Source: Desulfovibrio sp. An276 (GTDB lineage: Bacteria > Desulfobacterota > Desulfovibrionia > Desulfovibrionales > Desulfovibrionaceae). Taken from it: 64,000 nucleotides of DNA. Each line of letters opens with the position of its first letter. Position 1 is the first letter of the stretch. The position numbers and the translations under genes were made by a program. Shown piece by piece: positions 1 to 7,822 of this stretch. The notes under the pieces are model-generated. The model ran no database searches. It was not told the DNA's origin and worked only from the letters and a program-made list of their open reading frames with translations. Location of the stretch: contig NZ_NFJC01000002.1 of NCBI RefSeq assembly GCF_002159665.1, positions 91,559-155,558 on the forward strand, given 5' to 3'.

Positions 1-856
1 CCAGGGCAAGGAGATCCCTTTCCCTTGCGCATTGCCTGTCCATCTCCCCGGCCCTTGCAAGCTCTTCCCTTGCCCTTGCAAGGGAGGTTTCGAGGGTTTC
101 TTTCGTGGTCATCCAGGAAAGCAGGCGTCCCTTTTCCAAAAGCTCCTTTTCGGTGCCGGAAAGGGCCCTTTTCGTTTCCTCAAGCTGGGCTTTGCGCTCT
201 TCCCTTTCCTCGCCCGTGAGAATCTGTATGCCCTCAAGGCGGCTTTTCAGGGTTGCGTAGATCTCGTTTTCGGCCTTTGCCCGCTCGAAGGTGCTTTTGG
301 ATATGCGGCTGTAGATCTCCGTTCCCGTGATCTGTTCGAGAATGGTTGTGCGATCGCCGGAAGATGCCTGCAGGAATTTGGCAAACTGCCCCTGGGCCAG
401 CAGCATGGAGCGGGTGAACTGCTCGAAATTCATGCCCGTGGTCTCTTCGACCAGGGAGCGGACAGTGCTGACCCTGGTCTCTGCCTTGCCAGGGGTTGCG
501 TAGTCCTCGAATTCGCACTCCGGGGGCTGCAGCTTGCGGCCGGCCTTTTTGTACGCTCGTATCTGCGCCCAGCGCACGCGATAGCGCCCCTTGTCCGTGG
601 AATAGACGACCTCGGAAAAACACGAGCCTGTGTGGCGTGTCATGACCTCGTTGCTCGACTGGCTGATTTTGGCAAGCCTCGGGGTCTGGCCGTAGAGGGC
701 AAGGCAAATGGCATCAAGGAGCGTGGACTTGCCTGAGCCAGTGGGGCCCGTGATGAGAAAGAGCCCGGAATCCAGAAGTGCCGGGTCCTCCAGGTCCAGG
801 GACCAGGTGCCGCGAAGGCTGTTGATATTGCAAAATCTCAGTTTTTCTATGCGCAT
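1..856 (-). CDS. sbcC: SbcC-type exonuclease subunit, N-terminal part
   Basis: This is the first ~285 residues of the SbcC ATPase; the gene runs off the left edge, so its coiled coil and C-terminal ATPase half are missing. SbcC pairs with SbcD (Mre11/Rad50-like) to open hairpins and process DNA ends. The N-terminus has the SMC/Rad50 layout: MRIEKLRFCNINSLRG, Walker A GPTGSGKS at about residues 37-44, and Q-loop motif LLAQGQF near 152-158. Charged heptad-like sequence (Arg/Glu-rich) starts around residue 215 and begins the coiled coil. The start is the ATG at 856. An upstream ATG at 870 is out of frame. The gene lies 75 bp downstream of an IS66-like gene and shares its strand with sbcD, so one transcript is likely. 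Family assignment is strong; the length cannot be judged. Confidence 0.9.
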   Translation of the reverse strand, partial: MRIEKLRFCNINSLRGTWSLDLEDPALLDSGLFLITGPTGSGKSTLLDAICLALYGQTPRLAKISQSSNEVMTRHTGSCFSEVVYSTDKGRYRVRWAQIRAYKKAGRKLQPPECEFEDYATPGKAETRVSTVRSLVEETTGMNFEQFTRSMLLAQGQFAKFLQASSGDRTTILEQITGTEIYSRISKSTFERAKAENEIYATLKSRLEGIQILTGEEREERKAQLEETKRALSGTEKELLEKGRLLSWMTTKETLETSLARAREELARAGEMDRQCARERDLLAL

Positions 857-931
857 GGTTTTACCCGCATGTTTTTCCGTGGGCTATGACAGCGAGGGCA
901 TTGTCCCGAATATGCAAGGGTCCCTCGTGAA

Positions 932-2326
932 CTAGCCCTGCTTTTGGGAAGCGGCGTTGGGCAGGGGCATGTCCCTGAACTCTTCGGGAATCTCGTCCGG
1001 GTTCATGAAGCTCGGAATATAGCCATCCAAAAGTCTCTCAAGGAGCATCCCGTGCATCGTAAGGTTGAGCATGGACATCCCGTCCTCATCCAGATTGGCC
1101 ATATCTTCCGCAATCTCCACTGCTCTGCACAGTACGGCTGTTTCGAGGTAGCTTTTCATGCGGCATATGTGGCGGGCATAGTCCAGGGAGCGGAAGTTTT
1201 TGGGAAATTCCCCTGTCTTGTCACAAGCCTCTTTCTTCCCTTCTTCAGCGGGATTGTCCAGGGCCCAGTCGAAGACTGCGTCCTCACGTTCCGTAAGGAT
1301 GGCGTGAAGGGCCTTTGCGGAAAGGCTGGCAAACTTGTTGACCCTCGAAGACAGGGGAGCAGCGGAAGCGAGGATAACGCGGTATTGTGCCTTCACGGCA
1401 GCAAGGCTTTCCGCATCAAGCCTGCCTTCCTTCCAGTTCTGCATGGCCTTTTGCAGAAGATCCGCAATCTGACCGCACCAGGGCTCGTTTGCCTCGCGCA
1501 GGCACTTTTGAAGATCGTCCTGCAAAATCCTGTGCCTGCAGGGGAAATCCAAAAGGGCCCCTGAAACGCCGTGCACGGCAAGCCCTCCCAAACGCGGCAA
1601 AATACCCATGGTCTCCATTGCCTCGCGCCCGTTTTCGGGATGGGCCATGTAGAGCGTGTAGATGGGGCTTTGGGCAGTGTAAAGGAAGCAGCGCCTGCCG
1701 CCCATGCGCATGGGACGGCTTGTGAATTGCACGCGCTCCTCTTGCGACAGTTTGTACACAAGCCACTGCTCGAAACCATCCAGTTTGCCGGCAGCCTCGG
1801 CAAGGAAATCTTCCACAACAGAGGGCTGTATGAAAAAGCCGGCCATGTTTCCAAAGAAGGTTGCGACCTGCTCCGGAGTCAGGGAGAAGCTCAAAAGCGT
1901 CAGGAGCGCGAATTTTTTGAAATTGCTGCTGTAGGTTATGCTCGGTTCGGTGAGCAGGGCCGGGTATTCCGCGATGATATAGTGCCCTGTTTTCCTGTTT
2001 TGGTAGACGGTCATATTGTATTCCGTCTTGTGCACGCCTTTTTCCGTGATGTCGACGTAGTACCCGGTATAGAGCTCGTCGCATTTCGTGTAGCCCTCCG
2101 GGACAGAATCAGGCTCTATGAGCTTGACCTCGTCCACATCATCAATGAAACCGTAGTGTTCCCTGCCAATTGACGATGTGATTGAGGTGCGTCTGCCCTT
2201 GCCGCCCTTTTTCCTGCGGCGCGCCCTGGGGCCTTGGCCGGAACCGATCTGTTCCCTGATGCCTTTGCCGAGAAGCTCAAAGAGCCCGGAAAATTCCATG
2301 GTATTGTCGGATGCGTTCTGCCCCAT
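932..2326 (-). CDS. IS66 transposase-like protein, catalytically degenerate
   Basis: The 464-aa product has the general plan of IS66 transposases. There is a basic N-terminal stretch (RARRRKKGGKGRR near residues 35-47), a central block resembling the IS66 segment that chooses and binds partners (FKKFALLTLLSFSLTPEQV), and a C-terminal block where IS66 normally has a HADET and a TDGYxGY motif. Here those positions read TSRPMRMGG and VHGVSGALL, so the catalytic acidic residues appear to be lost. The C-terminal helix region (PWCGQIADLLQKA) still resembles IS66. The start is the ATG at 2326 because AGGAGGA lies just upstream; a longer frame overlaps sbcD. It sits 10 bp after sbcD and 75 bp before sbcC, as a stable operon member rather than an insertion with visible ends. 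Function is unknown; a domesticated DNA-binding protein is one inference. Confidence 0.55.
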   Translation of the reverse strand: MGQNASDNTMEFSGLFELLGKGIREQIGSGQGPRARRRKKGGKGRRTSITSSIGREHYGFIDDVDEVKLIEPDSVPEGYTKCDELYTGYYVDITEKGVHKTEYNMTVYQNRKTGHYIIAEYPALLTEPSITYSSNFKKFALLTLLSFSLTPEQVATFFGNMAGFFIQPSVVEDFLAEAAGKLDGFEQWLVYKLSQEERVQFTSRPMRMGGRRCFLYTAQSPIYTLYMAHPENGREAMETMGILPRLGGLAVHGVSGALLDFPCRHRILQDDLQKCLREANEPWCGQIADLLQKAMQNWKEGRLDAESLAAVKAQYRVILASAAPLSSRVNKFASLSAKALHAILTEREDAVFDWALDNPAEEGKKEACDKTGEFPKNFRSLDYARHICRMKSYLETAVLCRAVEIAEDMANLDEDGMSMLNLTMHGMLLERLLDGYIPSFMNPDEIPEEFRDMPLPNAASQKQG

Positions 2327-2336
2327 TGCTGTCCTC

Positions 2337-3611
2337 CTATGCCCTTGCTCCCTGTCCTGTTTCTTGCGTACTGTCTTCCAAAAGAGTGTCCAGGCCCGAG
2401 ACAATCTCGTCAAAGAGAGTGTTCAGCACTGCCTTCTGCCCTTCTTCTATGTTGTTTGCTGAAAGGCACATGTTGAAGATGTCCTTTGGACTGTACTCAT
2501 CGAGCTTTTTGTCGACACCAGCGGCCTTGTCGGCAAGCGGAGCGGAAAGGTCGCGCACGCGCAATATGTCAAGTCCTTCGGCTGCGGCGAAGATGCGCTC
2601 CTTTCTTCCCTCCAGAGGATCCGTGCCCGTGTAGTTCACCTCGACCCAGGAGCCCGGATGTGTGGTCCCAAGCACGCGAAGTTCCCTTTCTATTTTCTTC
2701 GCGTCCCCCTCGACCTGGAAAAGCTCGCGAAAGACGGGAACGTCCAGAAGGCGCATGGCAAGGGGCCATTCTTCCTGGTCCGGCTCGCTTCCCATGGCAG
2801 GGCTCCAGGGCTCGATGTCGAGCAGCACAACCTGCTTGTTGGCCTTCTCCCCAAAGCTCATGGGAAGGACGGAACCGCTGTAGCGCACCCTCTCGGACCC
2901 CACCCTTTGCGGGGTGTGGATGTGGCCGAGCGCCATGTAGCAAAAGCCCTTTGCAAAGGATGCGTCCACGGCACCAAGTGTTCCCACTGTGAGGCCCGTT
3001 TCGCCATCCTGCATGGAGCTTCCGCTGGCAAAAAGATGTCCCATGCCCACAATGGGACAGGGATGTGCAAGGCTCTTTGCTCTTTCCCTGGCCCTTGCAA
3101 GGACGTCGCGGTAGTGGCGATCTATTCCTGCGCAAAGCTCCCTTGCGCGCTCCTCGGGATTTTGCCCGAAGGAGCTTTTGCGCACATCGCGGTCGCGCAG
3201 AAAGGGAACTGCGCAGACAATGAGGGAAGGTGCGCCTTTTTCGTCGTCAAGGACAAGGACTTCCCGCTCGATTGCGCCGTCTTTTGCGCAGCCCAGGATG
3301 TGGATGCCGTCGTGGGCAAGGTAGCCCGCGGGCGCGTTCAGGTGGGAGGGGGAATCGTGGTTGCCGCCGGTGATGACTACGTGGCGGCAGGGGGTATCGT
3401 GCAGGGAGCGCAGAAAGTCGAAGTAGACTGCCACTGCCCCGTTGGAGGGCGAGGGGGTGTCGAAGATGTCGCCGCTTGCGAGCAGGACATCCACCCTTTC
3501 CTCCCGTATGGTGTTGGCAAGCCAGGCAAAGAAGGCCTTGTGTTCGTCAAGACGGCTCTTTTCGCACAGGTCTGCTCCGATATGCCAGTCGGACGTGTGC
3601 AGGACGCGCAT
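2337..3611 (-). CDS. sbcD: SbcD-type exonuclease subunit (calcineurin-like phosphoesterase)
   Basis: This 424-aa protein is the Mn-dependent nuclease subunit of SbcCD, acting on hairpins and blocked DNA ends. The five phosphoesterase motifs are visible in order: SDWHIG (residues 7-12), GDIFDTPSP, GGNHDSP, GMGHLFASG and ALGHIHTPQ. The C-terminal capping region (ERELRVLGTTHPGSWVEVNY) follows. Length is normal for SbcD. The start is the ATG at 3611, preceded by GGAGAG; the 37-residue extension upstream lacks a ribosome site and the family begins at MRVLHTSDWH. The gene heads an apparent three-gene unit (sbcD, IS66-like gene, sbcC) and is divergent from the nucleotidyltransferase at 3774. Confidence 0.93.
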   Translation of the reverse strand: MRVLHTSDWHIGADLCEKSRLDEHKAFFAWLANTIREERVDVLLASGDIFDTPSPSNGAVAVYFDFLRSLHDTPCRHVVITGGNHDSPSHLNAPAGYLAHDGIHILGCAKDGAIEREVLVLDDEKGAPSLIVCAVPFLRDRDVRKSSFGQNPEERARELCAGIDRHYRDVLARARERAKSLAHPCPIVGMGHLFASGSSMQDGETGLTVGTLGAVDASFAKGFCYMALGHIHTPQRVGSERVRYSGSVLPMSFGEKANKQVVLLDIEPWSPAMGSEPDQEEWPLAMRLLDVPVFRELFQVEGDAKKIERELRVLGTTHPGSWVEVNYTGTDPLEGRKERIFAAAEGLDILRVRDLSAPLADKAAGVDKKLDEYSPKDIFNMCLSANNIEEGQKAVLNTLFDEIVSGLDTLLEDSTQETGQGARA

Positions 3612-3773
3612 GTACTCTCCTTTTGGATTCGGGCTTAATTTGTCCCTCTTGTATCCGAGCGCGCCCATATCTGGCAAGCTTGCCAAGGAGCCTTGCGCAA
3701 AGTCGGCGCATGACCCTATCATGGCTCATGGGCGATATCGGGCACAAGCATGCCTGTCCCCAGGGGAGAAATC

Positions 3774-4394
3774 ATGCGCAACACTCATGTAGCAGTTCTT
3801 GTCCTTGCGGCCGGCTTTTCCACCCGCATGAAGGCCTTCAAGCCCCTTTTGCCACTGGGAAGCGACAGAACCATACTTGCCAGGATAGCTCGCCTCTGGC
3901 AGGCCTGCGGGGTGAAGGATATTGTGGTTGTGAGCGGCCACAGGGCCCATGATGTCGAAAAAGAGGCAGAGAGCCTCGGATGCCTTATTGTGCGCAACCC
4001 TAGACCAGAAGAGGGCATGTTCTCCTCCGTGCAGACTGGCCTGAACTTTTGCCTGCAAAGGCTTTTTCACGTGGACTGGCTTGCCGTGCACCCTGTGGAC
4101 ATTCCTCTGATTGCGCAGGGGACTCTGGAAATTTTGTGCGAGCGCGCAAGGACAAGCACTGCACCTTGCCTTGTGCCGGTCTTTGACGGACAGGGAGGAC
4201 ACCCGCCCCTGCTTGGGCGAAGGGTGTGGGGGAGCATTGCTGCCTACACGGGTGACGGGGGGCTCAAACAAGCCATGCAGGGCCTTGCAAGGGAGGATGT
4301 GCCGGTAGAAGACAGCTATCTCGACACGGACCTCGACAGGCCCGAAGACTACGAAAGGGCCAGGGCGCTGCTTTCGGGCCCTCTCGGTGACTGA
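3774..4394 (+). CDS. MobA/MocA-like NTP transferase
   Basis: The 206-aa product is a small Rossmann-type nucleotidyltransferase of the MobA-like NTP-transferase family (molybdenum-cofactor guanylyl- or cytidylyltransferase type). The signature LVLAAGFSTRMKAFKPLLPLG (residues 8-28, seen in pieces) contains the nucleotide-binding loop, with Lys replacing the usual Gly after R-M. The metal-binding Asp lies in VHPVDIPLI. The NPRPEEGMFSSVQTGL segment is typical of MocA-like enzymes. The start is the ATG at 3774 with AGGGGAGAA upstream; an in-frame ATG at 3750 has no ribosome site. No molybdoenzyme gene is nearby, so MPT-cytosine synthesis is only one option. XdhC-associated maturation or a sugar nucleotidyltransferase role remain possible. 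Confidence 0.8.
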   Translation: MRNTHVAVLVLAAGFSTRMKAFKPLLPLGSDRTILARIARLWQACGVKDIVVVSGHRAHDVEKEAESLGCLIVRNPRPEEGMFSSVQTGLNFCLQRLFHVDWLAVHPVDIPLIAQGTLEILCERARTSTAPCLVPVFDGQGGHPPLLGRRVWGSIAAYTGDGGLKQAMQGLAREDVPVEDSYLDTDLDRPEDYERARALLSGPLGD

Positions 4395-4730
4395 TTTTTG
4401 TACACCCCGAAAAAAATGCGCAAGGATGAGGTATCTTTTTGCGATCAGTGTGTCTTTTGGGATGGCAGGGAGGGAGGCGGCTCATCCGGAACAGGTTTTT
4501 GGCCCCAATGGACAAGGGGCTTGAGCCATGATTGCCCCATGGTGTCAACAAAGTGCCCACCCCCAGGGCCCTGGCTGTTTGCGCAAGGCCAGGGAAAATT
4601 TCGCAAGGCGCTGAATTTTTGGGGAAACACGAAAGCTGGAAACAAATGGCACGTGATATGCATTGTTCATGTCAGACTTGGGCAAAAGCCAGGGTACACA
4701 CCCTGCCCCAACCAATATAAGGAGTACGCC
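4395..4730 (+). other. Intergenic, no gene seen
   Basis: The 336 bp contain no supported coding frame. The last 20 bases carry the AAGGAG ribosome site of the exported Pro-rich protein at 4731. I could not place a convincing promoter. Confidence 0.5.
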
Positions 4731-5057
4731 ATGAAAGCCAGAACACCGGCATTGTTGCTCGCAGCGGGGATGCTCTCCTCGGCACTGCTTATGGCCGGCA
4801 CAGACACGGCTCAGGCAGCACCCGTTTCCGACAACGGGTTTGTGCAGCTTGCAGAACGGCATCCGGGTCCCCCTCCGGGACATGTGCGCAAGGCTCCACC
4901 GCCTCCGCCCAAAAAGATGCACAAGACTCCCCCTCCGCCGCCGAAGCACGATATGAGGCGCCCGGGGCCTCCCCCGAAACACATGGCTCCCCCGCCGCCA
5001 AGGCACGACCGTCCCGGTCCTCCGCCCAGGCACGACGGGCGTCCGGGCCCCAGATAG
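4731..5057 (+). CDS. Exported Pro/His-rich low-complexity protein
   Basis: This 108-aa protein has a clear Sec signal peptide (MKARTPALLLAAGMLSSALL, cleavage after the AQA around residue 27). The mature half is built from proline-rich units of the form PPPPKH or PGPPPRHD, repeated about eight times with regular His, Lys and Arg. Such chains are extended and could bind metal through His or pack against peptidoglycan; neither is shown. The start is the ATG at 4731 with AAGGAG seven bases upstream. It lies 101 bp before the ZraP/Spy-like gene on the same strand, which suggests a shared envelope or metal-stress role. No named family is recognised. Confidence 0.75.
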   Translation: MKARTPALLLAAGMLSSALLMAGTDTAQAAPVSDNGFVQLAERHPGPPPGHVRKAPPPPPKKMHKTPPPPPKHDMRRPGPPPKHMAPPPPRHDRPGPPPRHDGRPGPR

Positions 5058-5158
5058 TGGAACAGATATAGCATGATACCAGCCGGGCGGAGGCCAAAAA
5101 TCCTCCGCCCGACACAAAAAACACAATCAAGACATCCAGATACAGAGGAGAAAACACC

Positions 5159-5740
5159 ATGGCCTTCAGCAAAAAGCTTCTCATCGCACCCGCACTCGCA
5201 GCCGGCCTGCTCGGCGCAGGACTTCTTGGCAGCGCCACCACGGCCGAGGCCTGGCACGGCGGCTACGGCTGCAATGGCCCTCGGGGCGGTTACGACTGCT
5301 ACAACTACGGCCCCGGCTGCCGCGGCTGGGACGACGATGGACGCTGGCATCGCGGCTGGCACGGCGGATGGCACCGTGGCAACTGTCCCTACTACTACGA
5401 TGAGGAAAGGTACGGCGACAGGGATGACAGGGACTACAGGGACGAGGGTCCCCGCGGCTACTACCGTGATCGCGACTGGGATGATGAAGGCCCCAGGTTC
5501 ACCCCCGAACAGCGCAAGACCCTGGAAAAGCTGGTGGACGACTTCAACGCCAAGGCAGAGCCTTTGCGTGACCAGCTCTTTGTGAAGCGCTCAGAGCTGC
5601 GCGCCCTGGAAAATTCCACCAACGCCGATCAGGCTGCAGTGGAAAAGACTGCCCGCGAGTTCCTGGATTTGCGCAACCAGCTGCGTGACCTCCACGACAA
5701 GCTCGTGCAGGACATGGAAAAGGCAGGCCTCTACAGATAG
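5159..5740 (+). CDS. ZraP/Spy/CpxP-like periplasmic protein
   Basis: The 193-aa protein has a signal peptide (residues 1-31, ending TAEA), then a Gly/Tyr/His/Asp-rich segment with many aromatic residues (about 32-115), then an all-helical C-terminal domain. That domain begins FTPEQRKTLEKL, a form of the LTxxQ motif of the Spy/CpxP/ZraP family, and continues as an amphipathic helical pair (VKRSELRALENS, LRDLHDKLVQDM). Family members are periplasmic holdase chaperones or zinc-binding accessory proteins of envelope-stress two-component systems. The His/Asp-rich insertion before the helices is consistent with metal binding. A rho-independent terminator follows at 5771, so it closes the transcript begun at or before 4731. 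Confidence 0.75.
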   Translation: MAFSKKLLIAPALAAGLLGAGLLGSATTAEAWHGGYGCNGPRGGYDCYNYGPGCRGWDDDGRWHRGWHGGWHRGNCPYYYDEERYGDRDDRDYRDEGPRGYYRDRDWDDEGPRFTPEQRKTLEKLVDDFNAKAEPLRDQLFVKRSELRALENSTNADQAAVEKTAREFLDLRNQLRDLHDKLVQDMEKAGLYR

Positions 5741-5770
5741 AAGCTTTTGAGGCTCAAAAAGCAAACAAAG

Positions 5771-5800
5771 GGGAGATCCGCGTGGGTCTCCTTTTTTTTT
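5771..5800 (+). terminator. Rho-independent terminator after ZraP-like gene
   Basis: GGAGATCC and GGGTCTCC pair (one G-U) around a short loop, followed directly by nine T residues. Confidence 0.9.
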
Positions 5801-5901
5801 GGGGCTTCAAGGGACTTGTCCGGCCCCTGGGAGAGGGGTAGATTTTGGGAACAGTTCGTGAACAGCAATCTCCCATGCAACTCCTTTGGAAGGCCAGGGC
5901 C

Positions 5902-6921
5902 ATGTCACTGATTGAGTACACATCCATCCGCACGGAAGATGGCCAGACAGTGCGGGCCAGGGCCCCGCTCGTGATCTCGGCTAGCAGGCGCACAGACATC
6001 CCCGCCTTCCATGCGGACTGGTTTTTTGCAAGGCTTGCCAAAGGCTACCTTGCCACCGTGAACCCCTTCAACGGGGCACGATCGTACGTCTCCTTCGAGC
6101 GCACGCGCTTTGTTGTCTTCTGGTCCAAGAATCCCCGCCCGCTTGAGCGCTATCTGCCCCTTTTGCGGGAGAAGGGAATCGGCTGCCTTGTGCAGTACAC
6201 CCTGAACGACTACGAGGAGGACGGCCTTGAAAGGGTGCCGGAGCTGGGCTTCAGGCTTGAGACCTTCAGACAACTTTCGAGTGAGCTTGGCAGGGATGCT
6301 GTGGTCTGGCGCTTCGATCCCCTGCTGCTCACAAAGACTGTGTCCGTGGAGACGCTTCTTGCAAGGATACTCGCGCTCGGGGACATTCTGAAGGACTGGA
6401 CAAAACGCCTTGTCTTTTCCTTTGCGGACATTGCCACCTACCGCAAGGTGCGAAACAACCTTGCACGCTTCGGTGTAGCCTATCGGGAGTGGAGTGAGGA
6501 AGAGATGCGGGAATTTGCCAAAAGGCTTGCGGAACTGAATCGCGAGCGCAGCTGGAACCTGGAGCTTGCGACATGTGGCGAGGAGGTGGACCTTTCTGCA
6601 TACGGCATTGGGCACGGCCGCTGCATAGACCCGGAACTTGTCGCGCGCCTGGCATCCGGCGACAAGGATCTTTTGCGGGGCATGGGGCAAGGGCCTGCAC
6701 TTCCAGGTATCACGCCTCCTCCCCTTTCTGCGGCACGCAAGGACAGGGGACAGCGGCCCTCGTGCGGGTGCATGCAGGCAGTGGACGTCGGAGAGTACAA
6801 CACCTGCCCGCACTTGTGCCGCTACTGCTACGCCAACACCTCGGAAAAATCCGTTCTTGCCAATTTCGCGCACCACAGGGAGCACCCAGAGGCTCCGATG
6901 CTTGTGTGGAAAGGCGAGTGA
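5902..6921 (+). CDS. DUF1848 family Fe-S/radical-SAM-like protein
   Basis: The 339-aa product matches DUF1848. The N-terminal core reads PLVISASRRTDIPAF followed by a TIM-barrel-like run (FVVFWSKNPRP, VWRFDPLLL). The C-terminus holds a Cys cluster (CGCMQAVDVGEYNTCPHLCRYCYA, in pieces): CxC then CxxxCxYC, which is likely to bind an iron-sulfur cluster. The reaction is not known. Start choice is uncertain. I take the ATG at 5902, which has GGAAGG upstream; an ATG at 5875 and a TTG at 5845 are in frame, but the family starts close to the VISASRRTD block. The gene stands alone between two terminated units. Confidence 0.8.
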   Translation: MSLIEYTSIRTEDGQTVRARAPLVISASRRTDIPAFHADWFFARLAKGYLATVNPFNGARSYVSFERTRFVVFWSKNPRPLERYLPLLREKGIGCLVQYTLNDYEEDGLERVPELGFRLETFRQLSSELGRDAVVWRFDPLLLTKTVSVETLLARILALGDILKDWTKRLVFSFADIATYRKVRNNLARFGVAYREWSEEEMREFAKRLAELNRERSWNLELATCGEEVDLSAYGIGHGRCIDPELVARLASGDKDLLRGMGQGPALPGITPPPLSAARKDRGQRPSCGCMQAVDVGEYNTCPHLCRYCYANTSEKSVLANFAHHREHPEAPMLVWKGE

Positions 6922-7028
6922 AGAGCTGCGTTTCACAGCATTGGAATGTGGAAAAGTTGCGAACGCAGTAAAATGGATCGACCATTTTGCAAACTGTGAA
7001 TATACTTTTTTGCAAGGAGGATAAGCTC

Positions 7029-7453
7029 ATGACCTCAATCACTTTTGATACGCTTGCCTACAGCAAGAAGCTGACTAAGCTGGGCTTCACCCAGGAGCAG
7101 GCTGAAGGCTTCCCAGGCTTGCCCGGGAGCAAAATGAGGTCAACAACGCTGAACTCCAAAAGCTGAAGGCCGAAATCGTAGAAGGCGTTCAAGCCAAACT
7201 AAACACCAGGGACAAGCCGGACGACTCCGAACGAAGCAAGCTCGCTACCAAGAGCGATGTTGCTGACGTGCGCCTTGAGGTCGGAAAGGTTCGTGGAGAG
7301 GTCGAAAAGGTTTGTGGAGAAATCGAAAAGCTTCGCGGCGAAACCAAGTCCAGGGAAACACGCCTCATCCTCTGGGTGGGCGGTATCATTGGTACAGTAT
7401 TCATCGGCCTTGTTGGTGTCATGGCCAAGGGCTTTGACTGGCTTGGCTTCTGA
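7029..7453 (+). pseudogene. DUF1640-like coiled-coil membrane protein, frameshifted
   Basis: A strong ribosome site (AAGGAGG) and ATG at 7029 open a frame MTSITFDTLAYSKKLTKLGF that matches the start of DUF1640-type proteins but stops after about 45 codons. From about 7117 a second frame (LAREQNEVNNAELQKLK onwards) continues the expected coiled coil, then a repeated RGEVEKV/GEIEKLRG heptad stretch, and a C-terminal transmembrane segment (LILWVGGIIGTVFIGLVGV). One indel near 7105-7118 accounts for the break. DUF1640 proteins are small membrane-anchored coiled coils, often near toxin or prophage genes; function here is unknown. A similar coiled-coil plus membrane-tail gene lies intact at 20859. 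Confidence 0.7.
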
Positions 7454-7475
7454 CCGGGACGAAACTACAATTCAC

Positions 7476-7505
7476 AGGCTCTCTTCGGAGGGCCTTTTTG
7501 TTGTT
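7476..7505 (+). terminator. Rho-independent terminator
   Basis: AGGCTCTC pairs with GAGGGCCT (one G-U) around TTCG, followed by TTTTTG. It ends the broken coiled-coil unit. Confidence 0.75.
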
Positions 7506-7611
7506 CTGAAGGGCAGACCATGACATCACGAGCAGCATCGGGGGCTGGCTCCGACACAGACTTAAGCCCCCCCTGCCCACTTGCTCGCTAGGCTGAGGCA
7601 GGGGACAAAAA

Positions 7612-7712
7612 ATCCTCTTTCGCGAGGCCTGGACGGGAAAGCATTGCCGCAGGGAGGATCCGAGGCTAGACCCCCGTCTGCTACAAAAGACCAGACCTCG
7701 ACGAAAGAGGAT
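7612..7712. repeat. Long imperfect inverted repeat, possible structured RNA or MITE remnant
   Basis: ATCCTCTTTCG at 7612-7622 is followed by CGAGG; CCTCG, one bulged A, then CGAAAGAGGAT end at 7712. The arms pair over 16 bp with one bulge, and shorter helices (CTGG/CCAG, ACGGG/CCCGT) continue inwards. The rest of the 7454-7822 gap between convergent genes shows no coding frame. A shorter GGGGGCT/AGCCCCC hairpin lies near 7540-7570. Confidence 0.6.
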
Positions 7713-7822
7713 ATGTGTATCGGAAGGGGATGCAATGTCATACCGGATTGGTTTTGTCCAGCATTATTTGCCCCTTCGCCGTATTTTTTCCTGTCGCGCG
7801 CCCTTTCTTTGGCGCACAAGGG

